Shown piece after piece: positions 1 through 8,123 of a stretch of 48,738 nt of DNA; the first letter of the stretch is position 1, and each line of letters starts with the position of its first letter. The notes beneath the pieces are model-generated. The model saw nothing but the letters and a program-made list of their open reading frames with translations. It made no database searches and was not told the origin of the DNA. This stretch comes from Schinkia azotoformans LMG 9581 (GTDB lineage Bacteria > Bacillota > Bacilli > Bacillales > Bacillaceae_J): assembly GCF_000307855.1 (NCBI RefSeq), contig NZ_AJLR01000047.1, forward strand, positions 1-48,738, written 5' to 3'. The position numbers were made by a program, and so were the translations under genes.

Positions 1-18
1 CCATTAAACTACACCCGC
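1..18 (-). tRNA. tRNA-Gly (probably UCC), 5' end only, cut by window edge
   Basis: Read on the minus strand the first 18 bases give GCGGGTGTAGTTTAATGG, the acceptor 5' strand and start of the D-arm of a Bacillus glycine tRNA, from recall of the UCC isoacceptor. The anticodon lies outside the window, so the identity rests on the 5' third only. Two promoter-like sequences point into it from the right. Confidence 0.75.
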
Positions 19-25
19 ATTGACG

Positions 26-53
26 GTATTACAGTTTAATATTGTTGTATCAA
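26..53 (-). promoter_or_regulatory. Candidate proximal sigma-A promoter of the tRNA-Gly gene
   Basis: On the minus strand a -35 TTGATA (48-53) is followed after 16 bases by TAATAC (26-31). The predicted start lies at or one or two bases before the tRNA 5' end, which would leave almost no leader. It may be a second promoter or chance. Confidence 0.4.
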
Positions 54-68
54 CCAGCGACAAATATT

Positions 69-97
69 AATATATACTATCTTAAATATAGTGTCAA
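69..97 (-). promoter_or_regulatory. Sigma-A promoter upstream of tRNA-Gly
   Basis: On the minus strand a perfect -35 TTGACA (92-97), a 17-base spacer and -10 TATATT (69-74). It points away from ysnB toward the tRNA gene, giving a leader of about 44 bases. This is the strongest promoter match in the left end. Confidence 0.7.
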
Positions 98-107
98 TAC
101 TTTTTAG

Positions 108-138
108 AAATAGGTTAGAGTTTTTCTCTAACCTATTT
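108..138 (-). terminator. Intrinsic terminator of the rph-rdgB-ysnB operon
   Basis: A 13-bp perfect stem (arms 108-120 and 126-138) with a short T-rich loop. The ysnB stop codon lies in the right arm. The bases after the stem on the minus strand are CTAAAAAG, so there is no long U-tract and the terminator may be modest. Confidence 0.6.
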
Positions 139-649
139 TACATTCTACCATTAATTGAGGAATTTCTTTACCATCTATACTAAAAAATCTTACAACACAA
201 TTTTTAGCTTCGTCAACTTCCAAAATAGCATATGTTTTTTCTTTTCTTAGCCTTGGTAGAATGATACTGCCAGGATTAATAAACAGCATATTATCTATCA
301 ATTCCGCACCTGCAATATGGGAATGCCCAAAACAAACCACATTGGCACCTACTTCTTCTGCACGATAGCGCAGATTCATGAGAGACATTTTCACATTATA
401 TAAATGCCCATGTGTCACATAAAACGCCAGTCCATTACTTTTAATAGAAACAAGCTGTTCATTTGCGTAGTTTGAATCAAAATCACAATTTCCACGAACA
501 GCAATATATGATGACATTGCCTCTGAATGTGCATCAAGTTCGGAATCACCACAATGAATCATGGTTTCAACTTCCGTCCGATATTTTTTCTTCAGCTCTA
601 TAAGATCTTTAGTTAAACCATGACTATCACTAACAATAAGAACCTTCAT
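128..649 (-). CDS. ysnB: YfcE/YsnB-type metallophosphoesterase
   Basis: A 173-residue single-domain calcineurin-like phosphoesterase. The metal-binding motifs appear in order: DSHG near residues 8-11, HCGDSE near 32-37, GNCD near 53-56, THGH near 79-82 and GHSH near 108-111. Members of this family hydrolyse phosphodiesters in vitro with Mn2+. The physiological substrate is unknown. It is the last gene of a compact minus-strand operon after rph and rdgB, the same order as in B. subtilis, with only 16 bases between rdgB and this gene. The end overlaps the operon terminator. Start ATG is preceded by GGGAGTGC. The assignment is firm for the family and by synteny for the symbol. Confidence 0.9.
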   Translation of the reverse strand: MKVLIVSDSHGLTKDLIELKKKYRTEVETMIHCGDSELDAHSEAMSSYIAVRGNCDFDSNYANEQLVSIKSNGLAFYVTHGHLYNVKMSLMNLRYRAEEVGANVVCFGHSHIAGAELIDNMLFINPGSIILPRLRKEKTYAILEVDEAKNCVVRFFSIDGKEIPQLMVECKIG

Positions 650-665
650 ATTGCACTCCCTTATG

Positions 666-1259
666 TTAAAAAAGTATTTTCCAATTTTCGCTGAGCTTTT
701 TCATGGCCTTTGCCCTGTGACTGATTTTATTTTTTTCTTCGCTTGATAATTGCGCCATTGTTTGTTCTCGATCAAGGATATAAAAAATGGGATCATATCC
801 AAACCCATTTTCCCCCTCAGGTTTTTCCGTAATATGGCCCTCACATGTGCCCTCATAGATTCGCGTTTCTTCATTTGGGATAGCCACCGCTAAAACGCAA
901 TGAAATCTTGCGGTTCTCTTTTCAAAAGGAACCCCTTCCATTTCCATTAGCACCTTTTCTAAATTCGCTTCGTCATTTTTTGTTTCGCCTGCATATCTCG
1001 CTGAAAAAACACCTGGTCTGCCTTGGAGCGCATCTACACATAAACCGGAGTCATCGGCAACTACTATTTTATTAAATTGTTTAGAAATGGTTTCTGCTTT
1101 AATTTTTGCATTTTCAATAAAAGTGCTGCCGGTTTCTTCAACATCCTCAATACCAGGAAAGTCGAGCAGGGAAGAAACTTTGATCCCTTTTTCTGCAAAA
1201 AGGTCAGAAAACTCTTTGATTTTCCCTTTATTTTTAGTTGCGATTAAAATTTCTTTCAA
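666..1259 (-). CDS. rdgB: XTP/dITP diphosphatase (HAM1/RdgB family)
   Basis: A 197-residue nucleotide-pool sanitiser that hydrolyses dITP, XTP and ITP to the monophosphate and pyrophosphate, keeping deaminated purines out of DNA and RNA. Hallmarks are the N-terminal TKNKGKIKEF loop (residues 8-17), the DDSGLCVDAL catalytic segment (about 69-78), GVFSARYAGE just after it, and FGYDPIF near residue 153. Length matches B. subtilis YsnA. It starts 13 bases after the end of rph, with an RBS reading GGGAGAGG before ATG. The pairing of an RNA 3' trimming enzyme with a nucleotide-pool enzyme and a phosphoesterase is a conserved Firmicutes operon. Confidence 0.95.
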   Translation of the reverse strand: MKEILIATKNKGKIKEFSDLFAEKGIKVSSLLDFPGIEDVEETGSTFIENAKIKAETISKQFNKIVVADDSGLCVDALQGRPGVFSARYAGETKNDEANLEKVLMEMEGVPFEKRTARFHCVLAVAIPNEETRIYEGTCEGHITEKPEGENGFGYDPIFYILDREQTMAQLSSEEKNKISHRAKAMKKLSENWKILF

Positions 1260-1272
1260 TGAAAACCTCTCC

Positions 1273-2031
1273 CTATTTTACTTTCACACCTTCAAGCACC
1301 TTATCCGCTAAAGCACCTAACACAGCCTTCTGCATTTCAATAATTTCCTTCACGCCCTGTTCTCCAAGACTTAAAAGCTCCTGCAGCTGCCCCCCTGAAA
1401 ATGTTGCTTCCTCACCCGTTCCTTGAAGCTCAACAAATTCTCCATTTCCGGTCATCACAATATTCATATCTACATTCGCTTTTGAATCTTCAATATAGTT
1501 CAAATCTAAAATTTCACCTAACTCTGAATCTATGCCAACTGATGTAGCCGCCAGAAAATCATGAATTGGAAATTCCTTTATGGCTTTTTTCTCAAACAGT
1601 TTTCCAAATGCTATCGTCATAGCAACGAATGAACCAGAAATAGAAGCTGTTCGTGTGCCTCCATCTGCCTGGATGACATCGCAATCAATCCATATCGTCC
1701 TTTCCCCGACTAGTTCAAGATTAACAACAGAACGCAATGCTCGTCCGATTAGGCGCTGAATTTCCATCGTTCTGCCAGAAACCTTCCCTTTCGTAGATTC
1801 TCGAATATTTCTTTGTTCTGTCGCCCTTGGCAGCATCGCATATTCCGCTGTAATCCACCCTTTACCTTGACCACGCAGAAAAGGCGGGACACGATCCTCA
1901 ATGCTTGCGTTGCATATAACCTTTGTATCGCCAACTGTAATTAACACAGACCCTTCAGGATGCTTTAAATAGTTCGTTTCAATATGTATTGGTCTTAATT
2001 CATCATTCTTTCTCCCGTCAACTCTCATCAA
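1273..2031 (-). CDS. rph: Ribonuclease PH
   Basis: A 252-residue phosphorolytic 3'-5' exoribonuclease that trims the 3' trailer of tRNA precursors, acting as a hexameric ring. Family signatures are RVDGR near the N-terminus, the [15 protein letters not shown] stretch (about residues 57-71), IGRALRSVV near 91-99, the [14 protein letters not shown] region (about 117-130) and the late [10 protein letters not shown] motif. The likely start is ATG at 2031 or the adjacent ATG at 2028. An RBS GGAGGGG lies just upstream. It is the first gene of the rph-rdgB-ysnB operon and is separated from gerM by a terminator-like hairpin. Confidence 0.95.
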   Translation of the reverse strand: MMRVDGRKNDELRPIHIETNYLKHPEGSVLITVGDTKVICNASIEDRVPPFLRGQGKGWITAEYAMLPRATEQRNIRESTKGKVSGRTMEIQRLIGRALRSVVNLELVGERTIWIDCDVIQADGGTRTASISGSFVAMTIAFGKLFEKKAIKEFPIHDFLAATSVGIDSELGEILDLNYIEDSKANVDMNIVMTGNGEFVELQGTGEEATFSGGQLQELLSLGEQGVKEIIEMQKAVLGALADKVLEGVKVK

Positions 2032-2104
2032 AACCCCTCCAATAATTAATTCATATCACATATACTCTGTTCATTATTACCATCGTTTAAACTTGAGGTG
2101 GAAA

Positions 2105-2137
2105 CAAAAAAGGCGGCAACTATTCGCCGGCCCTTTA
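2105..2137 (-). terminator. Intrinsic terminator downstream of gerM
   Basis: On the minus strand a G+C-rich imperfect stem (AAAGGGCCGGCG with loop AATAGT and partner GCCGCCTTT) runs straight into a T-run. It lies between gerM and rph and isolates the two transcription units. Confidence 0.75.
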
Positions 2138-2169
2138 TTAGCAAATTTAATTATACCAAATTTTACACT

Positions 2170-3249
2170 TTAAAAACTACCTGTATTCACAGATTTTGGT
2201 CGTGATACTGGCGCAGAGATCTCTTTGCCAGATTCATTGATTACTTTCTCTTCACCTTTGATCTTAATTGCTACGCTTTCCACACCTTGCTGTTCCGTTA
2301 AAGAAAATACAAGTTCATTTAAAATATTTTGTGATAATGCAGTTCCTTGTAAACTACTTAAAATACCTTCGTTAAAATTTAAAGTTACAACACCATTTTT
2401 GTAGGTTGGCTCTTCTAGTAAGGCGATATCATCGTGGAGTTCTGTATATAAACCTGATGCTGCATTAGGCCCTTTAATTAATTCCTTTACAGCAGCCGCA
2501 TAGCTATTGTTCTCATTTTTATTAATCCTTCTCGTTACAGGTACATAATATGTGTTGTCCCCATTTTGTCCAAGAAAGTAAAGCGTTACAGCTTTACTAT
2601 TCACAACATCGACAACATCACCATTATCAAAGTTAATACCGTTAGCGCGGCTAGTACCTTCGTTAATTGGTGTTCCATTAACAGGCATATTCGTCTGATC
2701 ATAACCGTTAATTTGGATTTTGACCTTATTGATGTTTTCAAATTGAGTTAAAGTGTAGGTGATTGCCTGTAAAATTTTCAATTCATCTTCAGCATTGTAA
2801 TTTTCGAATTCTTTAGAGAAGTCAACAACAATCGTACCATCCTTTAGATTTATCCCATTGATCATCGTTCCAGCCGGTAAAACTGCTCTAAAACCGTTAG
2901 GCAACATCTCCGTAATCGGTCCACCATCAACAAGATATTCTAAAGCTTGCTTTGCAACCTCTACGTTTTTTGGTAATGTAACGGTCTGCGGAACAACCAA
3001 TCCGTTTTTATCTAACAGATATAGCTCTCTTTGGACTGTATCTTCGGCAACTACCCCTTGAGCCCCTTTATCGACCTGTTCAGTAGATGTTTCTTGATTT
3101 ATTGCCTCCTCGTCAACATATGTAACCTCTTGAGGCGTAGTTTTCTCCATTTGGCGTACGGCTTGCTCGCCACCCATGGCACAGCCTGTCAACACTGTTG
3201 AAAATGCTAAAATAGATGCCAGTAAACCGCTCTTTTTTATTTTAAACAT
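2170..3249 (-). CDS. gerM: Spore germination lipoprotein GerM
   Basis: A 359-residue lipoprotein with two tandem GerMN domains. The N-terminus has a charged start (MFKIKKSG), a hydrophobic stretch and a lipobox ending LTGC, so Cys23 should be the lipid-modified residue. Two homologous repeats of about 110 residues follow; the first carries the VVDFSKEFENY and ITYTLTQFENI motifs and the second VTLNFNEGILS and LVFSLTEQQGV. In B. subtilis GerM is needed for normal sporulation and germination, with a role at the engulfing membranes. The ATG at 3249 is chosen because GGAGGGAG sits 6 bases upstream; an in-frame start at 3300 would add a non-lipoprotein extension. The gene is flanked by terminators on both sides. 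Confidence 0.92.
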   Translation of the reverse strand: MFKIKKSGLLASILAFSTVLTGCAMGGEQAVRQMEKTTPQEVTYVDEEAINQETSTEQVDKGAQGVVAEDTVQRELYLLDKNGLVVPQTVTLPKNVEVAKQALEYLVDGGPITEMLPNGFRAVLPAGTMINGINLKDGTIVVDFSKEFENYNAEDELKILQAITYTLTQFENINKVKIQINGYDQTNMPVNGTPINEGTSRANGINFDNGDVVDVVNSKAVTLYFLGQNGDNTYYVPVTRRINKNENNSYAAAVKELIKGPNAASGLYTELHDDIALLEEPTYKNGVVTLNFNEGILSSLQGTALSQNILNELVFSLTEQQGVESVAIKIKGEEKVINESGKEISAPVSRPKSVNTGSF

Positions 3250-3330
3250 AATTCTCCCTCCAATGGCAGTTTGTACTACTATATATACGAGCATAGACAT
3301 GTTTTAGACCGATTTTTTTCAACAGCAATA

Positions 3331-3358
3331 AAAAAACCTCCAAATTAATGGAGGTTTA
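3331..3358 (-). terminator. Intrinsic terminator of murI/racE
   Basis: On the minus strand AAACCTCCA, loop TTAATT, TGGAGGTTT, then a continuous T-run. The left arm contains the end of the racemase coding sequence. Confidence 0.85.
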
Positions 3359-4156
3359 TACTAGTAAGGTTATTGAATTTACATTTTCAATCGGATGTTC
3401 AAATACTTTTGCAGCAATTTGTTCGAAAATTTCTTTAGGCCCTGTTGTTAAGAATAGGTGTTGTGGAGTTCGTTCTTCGGTGACAAGCATACCTGAATGA
3501 TGTAAGAGGGTACTAACCTCTCGTGCTGTTTCATCACCGGAACTAATTAGTTTTACTTTCCGCCCCATAACCTCTTGAATGATTGAGCGGAGGATTGGAT
3601 AATGGGTACAACCTAAAATAAGCGTATCAATATCGTGAACTTTTAATGGCTCCAGCGATTCTTCTACAACCGTTAATGCTTCTTCACTCTCATACTTCCC
3701 GCTTTCCACAATCGGAACAAATAAGGGACATGCAAGACTTTCAACCTTCACATGATGATTGATGCTTTTTAGTGCCTGTTCATATGAACCGCTCTCGATC
3801 GTTCCTACCGTTCCTATAACCCCAATGTGCATATTTTGGGTTACCTTTAAGGCCGTTCTCGCACCCGGATAAACTACACCTACAACCGGTATGTTAATAT
3901 TTGCTCTAATATCGTCCAAAACTAATGCGGTGGCAGTATTACATGCAATTACCAACATTTTAATGTTATAGTTTAATAAGTGATTCGTTAATTCCCATGT
4001 AAATTTTTTAACCTCTTCAGTTGGTCGGGAGCCGTATGGACAACGGGCAGTATCACCTAAATATATAATTTCTTCCTTCGGCAGCTGTCTCATGATTTCT
4101 TTCGCTACCGTTAATCCTCCGACACCTGAATCAATTACACCAATTGGTCTATTCAA
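3356..4156 (-). CDS. murI: Glutamate racemase
   Basis: A 266-residue cofactor-independent racemase that supplies D-glutamate for peptidoglycan. The two catalytic cysteines are visible in ACNTATALV (about residues 73-81) and GCTHYPILR (about 185-193). The N-terminus [13 protein letters not shown] carries the catalytic Asp-Ser pair, and [10 protein letters not shown] follows near residue 34. Length and sequence match RacE of B. subtilis, which lies in the same place beside gerM and gerE. It is a monocistronic unit with its terminator overlapping the stop codon. The start is ATG with a poor upstream purine tract (GCGAAAAA). Confidence 0.95.
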   Translation of the reverse strand: MNRPIGVIDSGVGGLTVAKEIMRQLPKEEIIYLGDTARCPYGSRPTEEVKKFTWELTNHLLNYNIKMLVIACNTATALVLDDIRANINIPVVGVVYPGARTALKVTQNMHIGVIGTVGTIESGSYEQALKSINHHVKVESLACPLFVPIVESGKYESEEALTVVEESLEPLKVHDIDTLILGCTHYPILRSIIQEVMGRKVKLISSGDETAREVSTLLHHSGMLVTEERTPQHLFLTTGPKEIFEQIAAKVFEHPIENVNSITLLV

Positions 4157-4218
4157 AAGTTTTTCGCCTCGATTTAGTTATAATAATTATGAGATTCTAT
4201 TCATCTATCTTTCTTCGA

Positions 4219-4425
4219 TTAACCTGTTTTACAAAAGTTTATTATAGCATATTCAAAATAGTTGTCATTATGTAAAATGAAGACTGAAACACGGGCTTTT
4301 CGACATTGCGGACAGGGAGTGTGAGTTCCTCCTTTGACGTGGCCGCATTTTTTAGGAGAATAAAAGAAATGGTCTTCTATGATTCCTGTTTTCCTGTTCA
4401 TCCACAGATTTCGGAAATCATACAC
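4219..4425 (-). CDS. Possible small cysteine-rich protein of unknown function
   Basis: A 68-codon frame that begins with GTG. I do not recognise it. It contains Cys27-X-His29 and Cys38-Pro-Gln-Cys41, which could form a small zinc site, then a hydrophobic stretch with aromatic residues. No convincing ribosome-binding site precedes the GTG; an internal Met9 also lacks one. It occupies the place where B. subtilis has ysmB between gerE and racE, but shows no MarR-like features. It may be a small real gene or a gene remnant. Confidence 0.3.
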   Translation of the reverse strand: MYDFRNLWMNRKTGIIEDHFFYSPKKCGHVKGGTHTPCPQCRKARVSVFILHNDNYFEYAIINFCKTG

Positions 4426-4567
4426 CCTTTTTGATTTTCATTTGCTTAATCTTAGACGTCCAAATGGGAATCTAGTTCTCATTATCCTTTTATTGTGACA
4501 TAAGATAACCCGAAATTGTTCAGAAACAACTGTGGTCAATAGGATTGAAAACGCAGAAAATAAAAAT

Positions 4568-4603
4568 TTAAAAATACCGGCTTCCAATTATGAAAGCCGG
4601 CAT
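4568..4603 (-). terminator. Intrinsic terminator of gerE
   Basis: On the minus strand ATGCCGGCTTTC pairs with GGAAGCCGGTAT around an ATAATT loop, then TTTT. It starts four bases after the gerE stop codon. Confidence 0.8.
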
Positions 4604-4606
4604 GAA

Positions 4607-4831
4607 CTATAGTTCTAGTTCCCCCATCCTAAGGAGTTCCACGACTGCTTGAGAGCGCCCCTTAACTCCAAGCTTTTGCATGGCGTTTGAGATGTGATTA
4701 CGAACAGTTTTTTCGCTAATAAAAAGTTCCTCTGCAATCTCTTTCGTTGTTTTGTCTTGTACTAAGAGTTCAAAAACTTCTTTTTCTCTCTTTGTAAGTA
4801 GCGGCTTCGGTTGGTAGTTGTTATCCTTCAA
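4607..4831 (-). CDS. gerE: Late mother-cell sporulation transcription factor GerE
   Basis: A 74-residue stand-alone LuxR-type helix-turn-helix protein. Almost the whole length is the HTH: LTKREKEVFELL (residues 12-23), then TTKEIAEELFISEKTVRNHISNA with the recognition helix, and a dimerisation helix ending LLRMGELEL. GerE works with sigma-K in the mother cell to switch on late coat genes and repress earlier ones. Length and sequence are close to the B. subtilis protein. Translation appears to begin at TTG, with GGAGGG 9 bases upstream. A sigma-K-type promoter is visible at 4894-4922. Confidence 0.96.
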   Translation of the reverse strand: MKDNNYQPKPLLTKREKEVFELLVQDKTTKEIAEELFISEKTVRNHISNAMQKLGVKGRSQAVVELLRMGELEL

Positions 4832-4893
4832 TCAAATTTTCCCTCCTTACCAGGGCATGAGTTGTGTTTTGAAGGGAATATATTTAGTCTCGA

Positions 4894-4922
4894 TATCATA
4901 TGTAAGAAGCGCATACTCTGTG
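4894..4922 (-). promoter_or_regulatory. Sigma-K promoter of gerE
   Basis: On the minus strand CACA (4919-4922), a 16-base spacer, then CATATGATA (4894-4902). This fits the sigma-K consensus mACm-N16-CATAnnnTA exactly and lies about 63 bases before the gerE start, as expected for a gene controlled by the late mother-cell sigma factor. The rest of 4832-5191 is A+T-rich; apart from a TATAAT at 5104-5109 with no good -35, I see nothing else in it. Confidence 0.75.
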
Positions 4923-5191
4923 ACACCATACTAATTTTACTACTTTTCAATTTTTTATTATTTTAATATAATAGTACACAAAGTATATATGATTTGGACA
5001 CATTTCTGCATATTATGACACTCTAATTCTACAGTTTTGTGAAATTTTGTGAACATTTTTATAATTTATGTAAAAGTTTGTCTCATTATGTTTAAAAATT
5101 TAGTATAATGTAATTGTGTTAAGAAATTGTAAATTACTTTAATTAACAAATAACTATATAAATCAATCGGGGAAATTAGGGGAGGACAATC

Positions 5192-6391
5192 ATGTATACC
5201 ATGTATAACGTAAAGTTTGTGGGAATTGGTCCTGAAATGAGTGAAAATTTCACTAGCTGGGTAAATGATGCTTTAAATGGCCGCTATATGCTGTTTCCTG
5301 AAAGCGATGAAAGCAATGTTCAGATTGATATCATTGTCGCTCAGATTCAAGCATCGTTCGATTGGATCAAGGTTAATCGACTCAGAAAGAAACATTTACA
5401 AAGTAAACTAATCATTATTATGAATGAGGAAAATCTAAAAACTGCACCAATCGCAGTTAATTTAAATGCGCACTCTTTATTGTTGAACCCTGTTAGGAAA
5501 AACACATTTATAAATGCCATTAAAACTTCTGTTGAGGGTTTAGGCGATTTACCTATCGTTCGCGAAATGTTTTTAAGACGCCTATTATATGGAGAAGTAA
5601 AAACAAATGAGGAGTTAGAACAATACCAAACGTTTTCAAAGATGGACAGCATCCCAAATATTGTTTGTCTTGTACAAGGGGCCGATGGAGCGCAGGATTT
5701 TATTGAAAATGAAGAAGGAAGACGCGTCATCCGGACACATCTACGTTCAGCCATAAAAAATCATCTTTCACTATGGGTAAAGGACGTATACTTTGTGTCT
5801 TTTCCAAGATACTTGGCCGTTTTATTCCATATTCCATATGTTTATAAATCAATCCGGGAATGGGATCAAATCCGTTACTACCTCTTAAAACTAATTGAGG
5901 AAATTCAAAAAGAATATGGCATTACACTTCATGCTGGTGTTGGCTCTGTCTACAATGAGCCTTTGAATTTAAATCAACCATATCGTGAAGCGCGCAAGGC
6001 GTTAGGACAATCCATCAGTGAAGGAAGTCTATTATGCTTCTATGAGGAATTGACAAAAGATACAAACCTGCAAAAGTGTATTGAATATATTTCAAATTAT
6101 TTCCATGAAGACTTATCCATTAAGAAAGTAGCCAACAAAGTGCATTTAAGCCACACCTATTTCAGCCGTTTATTCAAAAAGGAGCTCGGTGTATCCTTTG
6201 TTGAATATGTAACGAACATTCGGGTAAAACGTGCTAAATACTTGTTAGCGAATACAAATGATACGATTGAATCAATAGCAGCACAGGTTGGCTTTAATAC
6301 ACCAAACTATTTTAGTTCCATCTTTAAAAAGCAAACTGGCATGTCACCAAGTGAATACAGAGAAGCTCATATTATTACTGTAAATGAATAG
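5192..6391 (+). CDS. AraC/YesN-type transcriptional regulator
   Basis: A 399-residue regulator. The C-terminal 100 residues are a double helix-turn-helix AraC domain: CIEYISNYFHEDLSIKKVA, SHTYFSRLFKKELGVSF, IRVKRAKYLLANT, then IESIAAQVGFNTPNYFSSIFKKQTGMSPSEYR. The first 110 residues look like a degenerate receiver-like domain, and residues about 130-280 resemble the degenerate GGDEF-like middle domain of YesN/CdaR-type regulators (HAGVGSVYNEPLNLNQPYREARKAL). No phosphoacceptor is evident, so it is probably not a classical response regulator. GGGGAGG precedes the ATG. It lies just upstream of, and on the same strand as, an acetate-uptake-type gene, and is the obvious candidate to control it. 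This pair is not at this place in B. subtilis. Confidence 0.85.
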   Translation: MYTMYNVKFVGIGPEMSENFTSWVNDALNGRYMLFPESDESNVQIDIIVAQIQASFDWIKVNRLRKKHLQSKLIIIMNEENLKTAPIAVNLNAHSLLLNPVRKNTFINAIKTSVEGLGDLPIVREMFLRRLLYGEVKTNEELEQYQTFSKMDSIPNIVCLVQGADGAQDFIENEEGRRVIRTHLRSAIKNHLSLWVKDVYFVSFPRYLAVLFHIPYVYKSIREWDQIRYYLLKLIEEIQKEYGITLHAGVGSVYNEPLNLNQPYREARKALGQSISEGSLLCFYEELTKDTNLQKCIEYISNYFHEDLSIKKVANKVHLSHTYFSRLFKKELGVSFVEYVTNIRVKRAKYLLANTNDTIESIAAQVGFNTPNYFSSIFKKQTGMSPSEYREAHIITVNE

Positions 6392-6403
6392 AATATCCTG
6401 TTC

Positions 6404-6433
6404 AAAAAGGTTGGTTTTTACCAGCCTTTTTTA
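6404..6433 (+). terminator. Intrinsic terminator after the AraC-type regulator
   Basis: AAAAAGGTTGG, a short T-rich loop, CCAGCCTTTTT, then more T. It separates the regulator from the transporter gene, so the latter needs its own promoter. Confidence 0.85.
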
Positions 6434-6555
6434 TTTTTTCTTCCATTTAACAATATTTTATAACTATTTTAAAATATCTTGTCAAAGCGTCTGAATTGGG
6501 CTAATTTTTAAAAAATAATAGCATTATTTTGATAAATAAAGGCAATATTTTGTAA

Positions 6556-6599
6556 GGTGTTATATAACTATGTTTTATATAATGAGGTGGTGTTATATA
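6556..6599 (+). promoter_or_regulatory. 33-bp-spaced direct repeats around a TATAAT box, candidate AraC-type operator
   Basis: The 11-mer GGTGTTATATA occurs at 6556-6566 and again at 6589-6599, exactly 33 bases apart (about three helical turns). A TATAAT lies between them at 6578-6583. The first copy overlaps the perfect palindrome GTTATATAAC (6559-6568). AraC-family proteins bind asymmetric direct repeats, so these are good candidates for control of the transporter gene by the adjacent regulator. This is inference from position and spacing. Confidence 0.5.
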
Positions 6600-6632
6600 T
6601 CATAATAATACTTAGAAAGGGAGAGTAGCAAA

Positions 6633-7301
6633 ATGGGGAACATGGGGTCTGTAACTGAGGTTAAAGTAAAAATGGCTGATCCAACAGCATTGGGGGTCTT
6701 TGGATTAGCAATGGTAACATTTGTTGCCGCATCACAAAAAATGGGATGGACATCAGGGGTAGAATACGTCCTTCCGTGGGCTTTCTTCTTGGGAGCAATT
6801 GCACAAATTTGGGCTTCATTAATAGATTTCAAAAACAATAATTATTTTGGTGCAATTGCATTAGGCATTTACGGTTTGTTCTGGATGGGAGTTGCTGCAC
6901 ACTGGACTATCAGCCTAGGTTGGCTTGGGGAATTAAGTGCTAATGCCGATCCAAGACAATTAGGTTTTGCATTTTTCGGTTATATGTTCTTCTCACTATT
7001 CATTATGGTAGCCGCCTTTGAGGTTCATACAGTAATGGCTTCGATCTTAGTGCTTATCAATGTATTATTCTTATCACTTGGATTATCTACACTTGGTATC
7101 CAACATGACTTATTCGCAAAAATTGCAGCATATACAGAGTTTTCAATTTCATTATTAGGCTTCTATCTATGTGGAGCAACATTCTTAAATAATTTCTTTG
7201 GAAGAACGGTGTTATCATTAGGAAAACCACTAGGATTAATTGCAAAAGGTCCCATTAACGTTAACAATAAAAAGGTTGTTAAAACAGCACAAAATATCTA
7301 A
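6633..7301 (+). CDS. Acetate/succinate uptake permease, GPR1/FUN34/YaaH (AceP) family
   Basis: A 222-residue integral membrane protein with about six hydrophobic segments. The family N-terminal signature appears as ADPTALGVFGLAMVTF (residues 11-26), a variant of NPxPLGL. Further hallmarks are LPWAFFLGAIAQIWASLIDFKNNNYFGA and FGYMFFSLFIMVAAFEVHT. Homologues carry acetate, and some succinate, across the cytoplasmic membrane. A strong GAAAGGGAG lies before the ATG. It is alone between two terminators and follows the AraC-type regulator. Its position beside sdhCAB could suit a role in feeding acetate to the TCA cycle, but that is context only. Confidence 0.88.
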   Translation: MGNMGSVTEVKVKMADPTALGVFGLAMVTFVAASQKMGWTSGVEYVLPWAFFLGAIAQIWASLIDFKNNNYFGAIALGIYGLFWMGVAAHWTISLGWLGELSANADPRQLGFAFFGYMFFSLFIMVAAFEVHTVMASILVLINVLFLSLGLSTLGIQHDLFAKIAAYTEFSISLLGFYLCGATFLNNFFGRTVLSLGKPLGLIAKGPINVNNKKVVKTAQNI

Positions 7302-7310
7302 TTAAGTCTA

Positions 7311-7347
7311 AAAAAACTCCGTAACCTTTTGGTTACGGAGTTTTTTA
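7311..7347. terminator. Bidirectional terminator between the permease gene and sdhB
   Basis: A near-perfect symmetric hairpin, AAAAAACTCCGTAACC with partner GGTTACGGAGTTTTTT around a CTTTT-type loop. It gives U-tracts on both strands and serves the two convergent genes. Confidence 0.88.
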
Positions 7348-7365
7348 TATGTGATTATAAATCTA

Positions 7366-8121
7366 TTATTTGTCACTACCAAAGAAATTCTTGAACATTT
7401 GAATTGTTGTATCTCTGTTCAAAGATGCAATTGATGTCGTGATCGGAATTCCCTTTGGACAAGATTGCACACAGTTTTGAGAGTTACCACAGTTAGCAAG
7501 ACCGCCATCGCCCATAAGAGCTTCTAAACGTTCTTCTTTATTCATCTCCCCAGTTGGATGTGCATTGAATAGACGAACCTGCGAAAGCGGCTGAGGTCCG
7601 ATAAAGTTAGATTTATCATTAACGTTTGGACAAGCCTCCATACAAACTCCACAAGTCATACATTTAGATAATTCATAAGCCCATTGACGCTTTTTCTCTG
7701 GCATTCTTGGTCCAGGTCCAAGGTCATATGTTCCGTCGATTGGAATCCAAGCTTTGATTCTCTTTAATGAATCAAACATACGGCTACGATCAACCTGTAA
7801 GTCACGGTTTACAGGGAACGTACGCATAGGCTCTAAACGAATTGGCTGTTCAAGCTGGTCAACCAGCGCGGAGCATGATTGACGCGGTTTACCATTGATA
7901 ACCATTGAACAGGCACCACAAACTTCTTCTAGACAGTTCATATCCCAAGTTGGTGGTGCTACTTTTTCCCCTTTAACTGTTACAGGATTACGTTGAATCT
8001 CCATTAAACAGCCAATAACATTCATATTTGGTCTATATGGTATTTCAAATTCTTGAGTGTAAGGGGCAGAATCCGGTGAATCTTGACGTGATATGATTAA
8101 TTTTATTGTTTTTCCACTCAT
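7366..8121 (-). CDS. sdhB: Succinate dehydrogenase iron-sulfur subunit
   Basis: A 251-residue subunit of complex II that carries electrons from the flavoprotein to membrane cytochrome b. The three cluster sites are visible: the [2Fe-2S] ligands in CLEEVCGACSMVINGKPRQSC (about residues 63-83, split by Gly), the ferredoxin motif CMTCGVCMEACP, and CGNSQNCVQSCPKGIP. It is the third gene of the sdhCAB operon, only 2 bases downstream of sdhA, with a strong purine tract at the end of sdhA serving as RBS. The bidirectional terminator follows. Confidence 0.96.
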   Translation of the reverse strand: MSGKTIKLIISRQDSPDSAPYTQEFEIPYRPNMNVIGCLMEIQRNPVTVKGEKVAPPTWDMNCLEEVCGACSMVINGKPRQSCSALVDQLEQPIRLEPMRTFPVNRDLQVDRSRMFDSLKRIKAWIPIDGTYDLGPGPRMPEKKRQWAYELSKCMTCGVCMEACPNVNDKSNFIGPQPLSQVRLFNAHPTGEMNKEERLEALMGDGGLANCGNSQNCVQSCPKGIPITTSIASLNRDTTIQMFKNFFGSDK

Positions 8122-8123
8122 GA

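Noticed and set aside
3250-3330. Sigma-E promoter before gerM
   Set aside because: A CGTATATA-like -10 exists but no good -35 at the right distance; too weak to list.
5078-5109. Sigma-A promoter before the AraC-type gene
   Set aside because: TATAAT is perfect, but the only -35-like TTGTCT is 20 bases away.
5347-5754. 135-codon open frame on the minus strand within the AraC-type gene
   Set aside because: It is antisense to a gene with clear domains, has low-complexity composition and no RBS.
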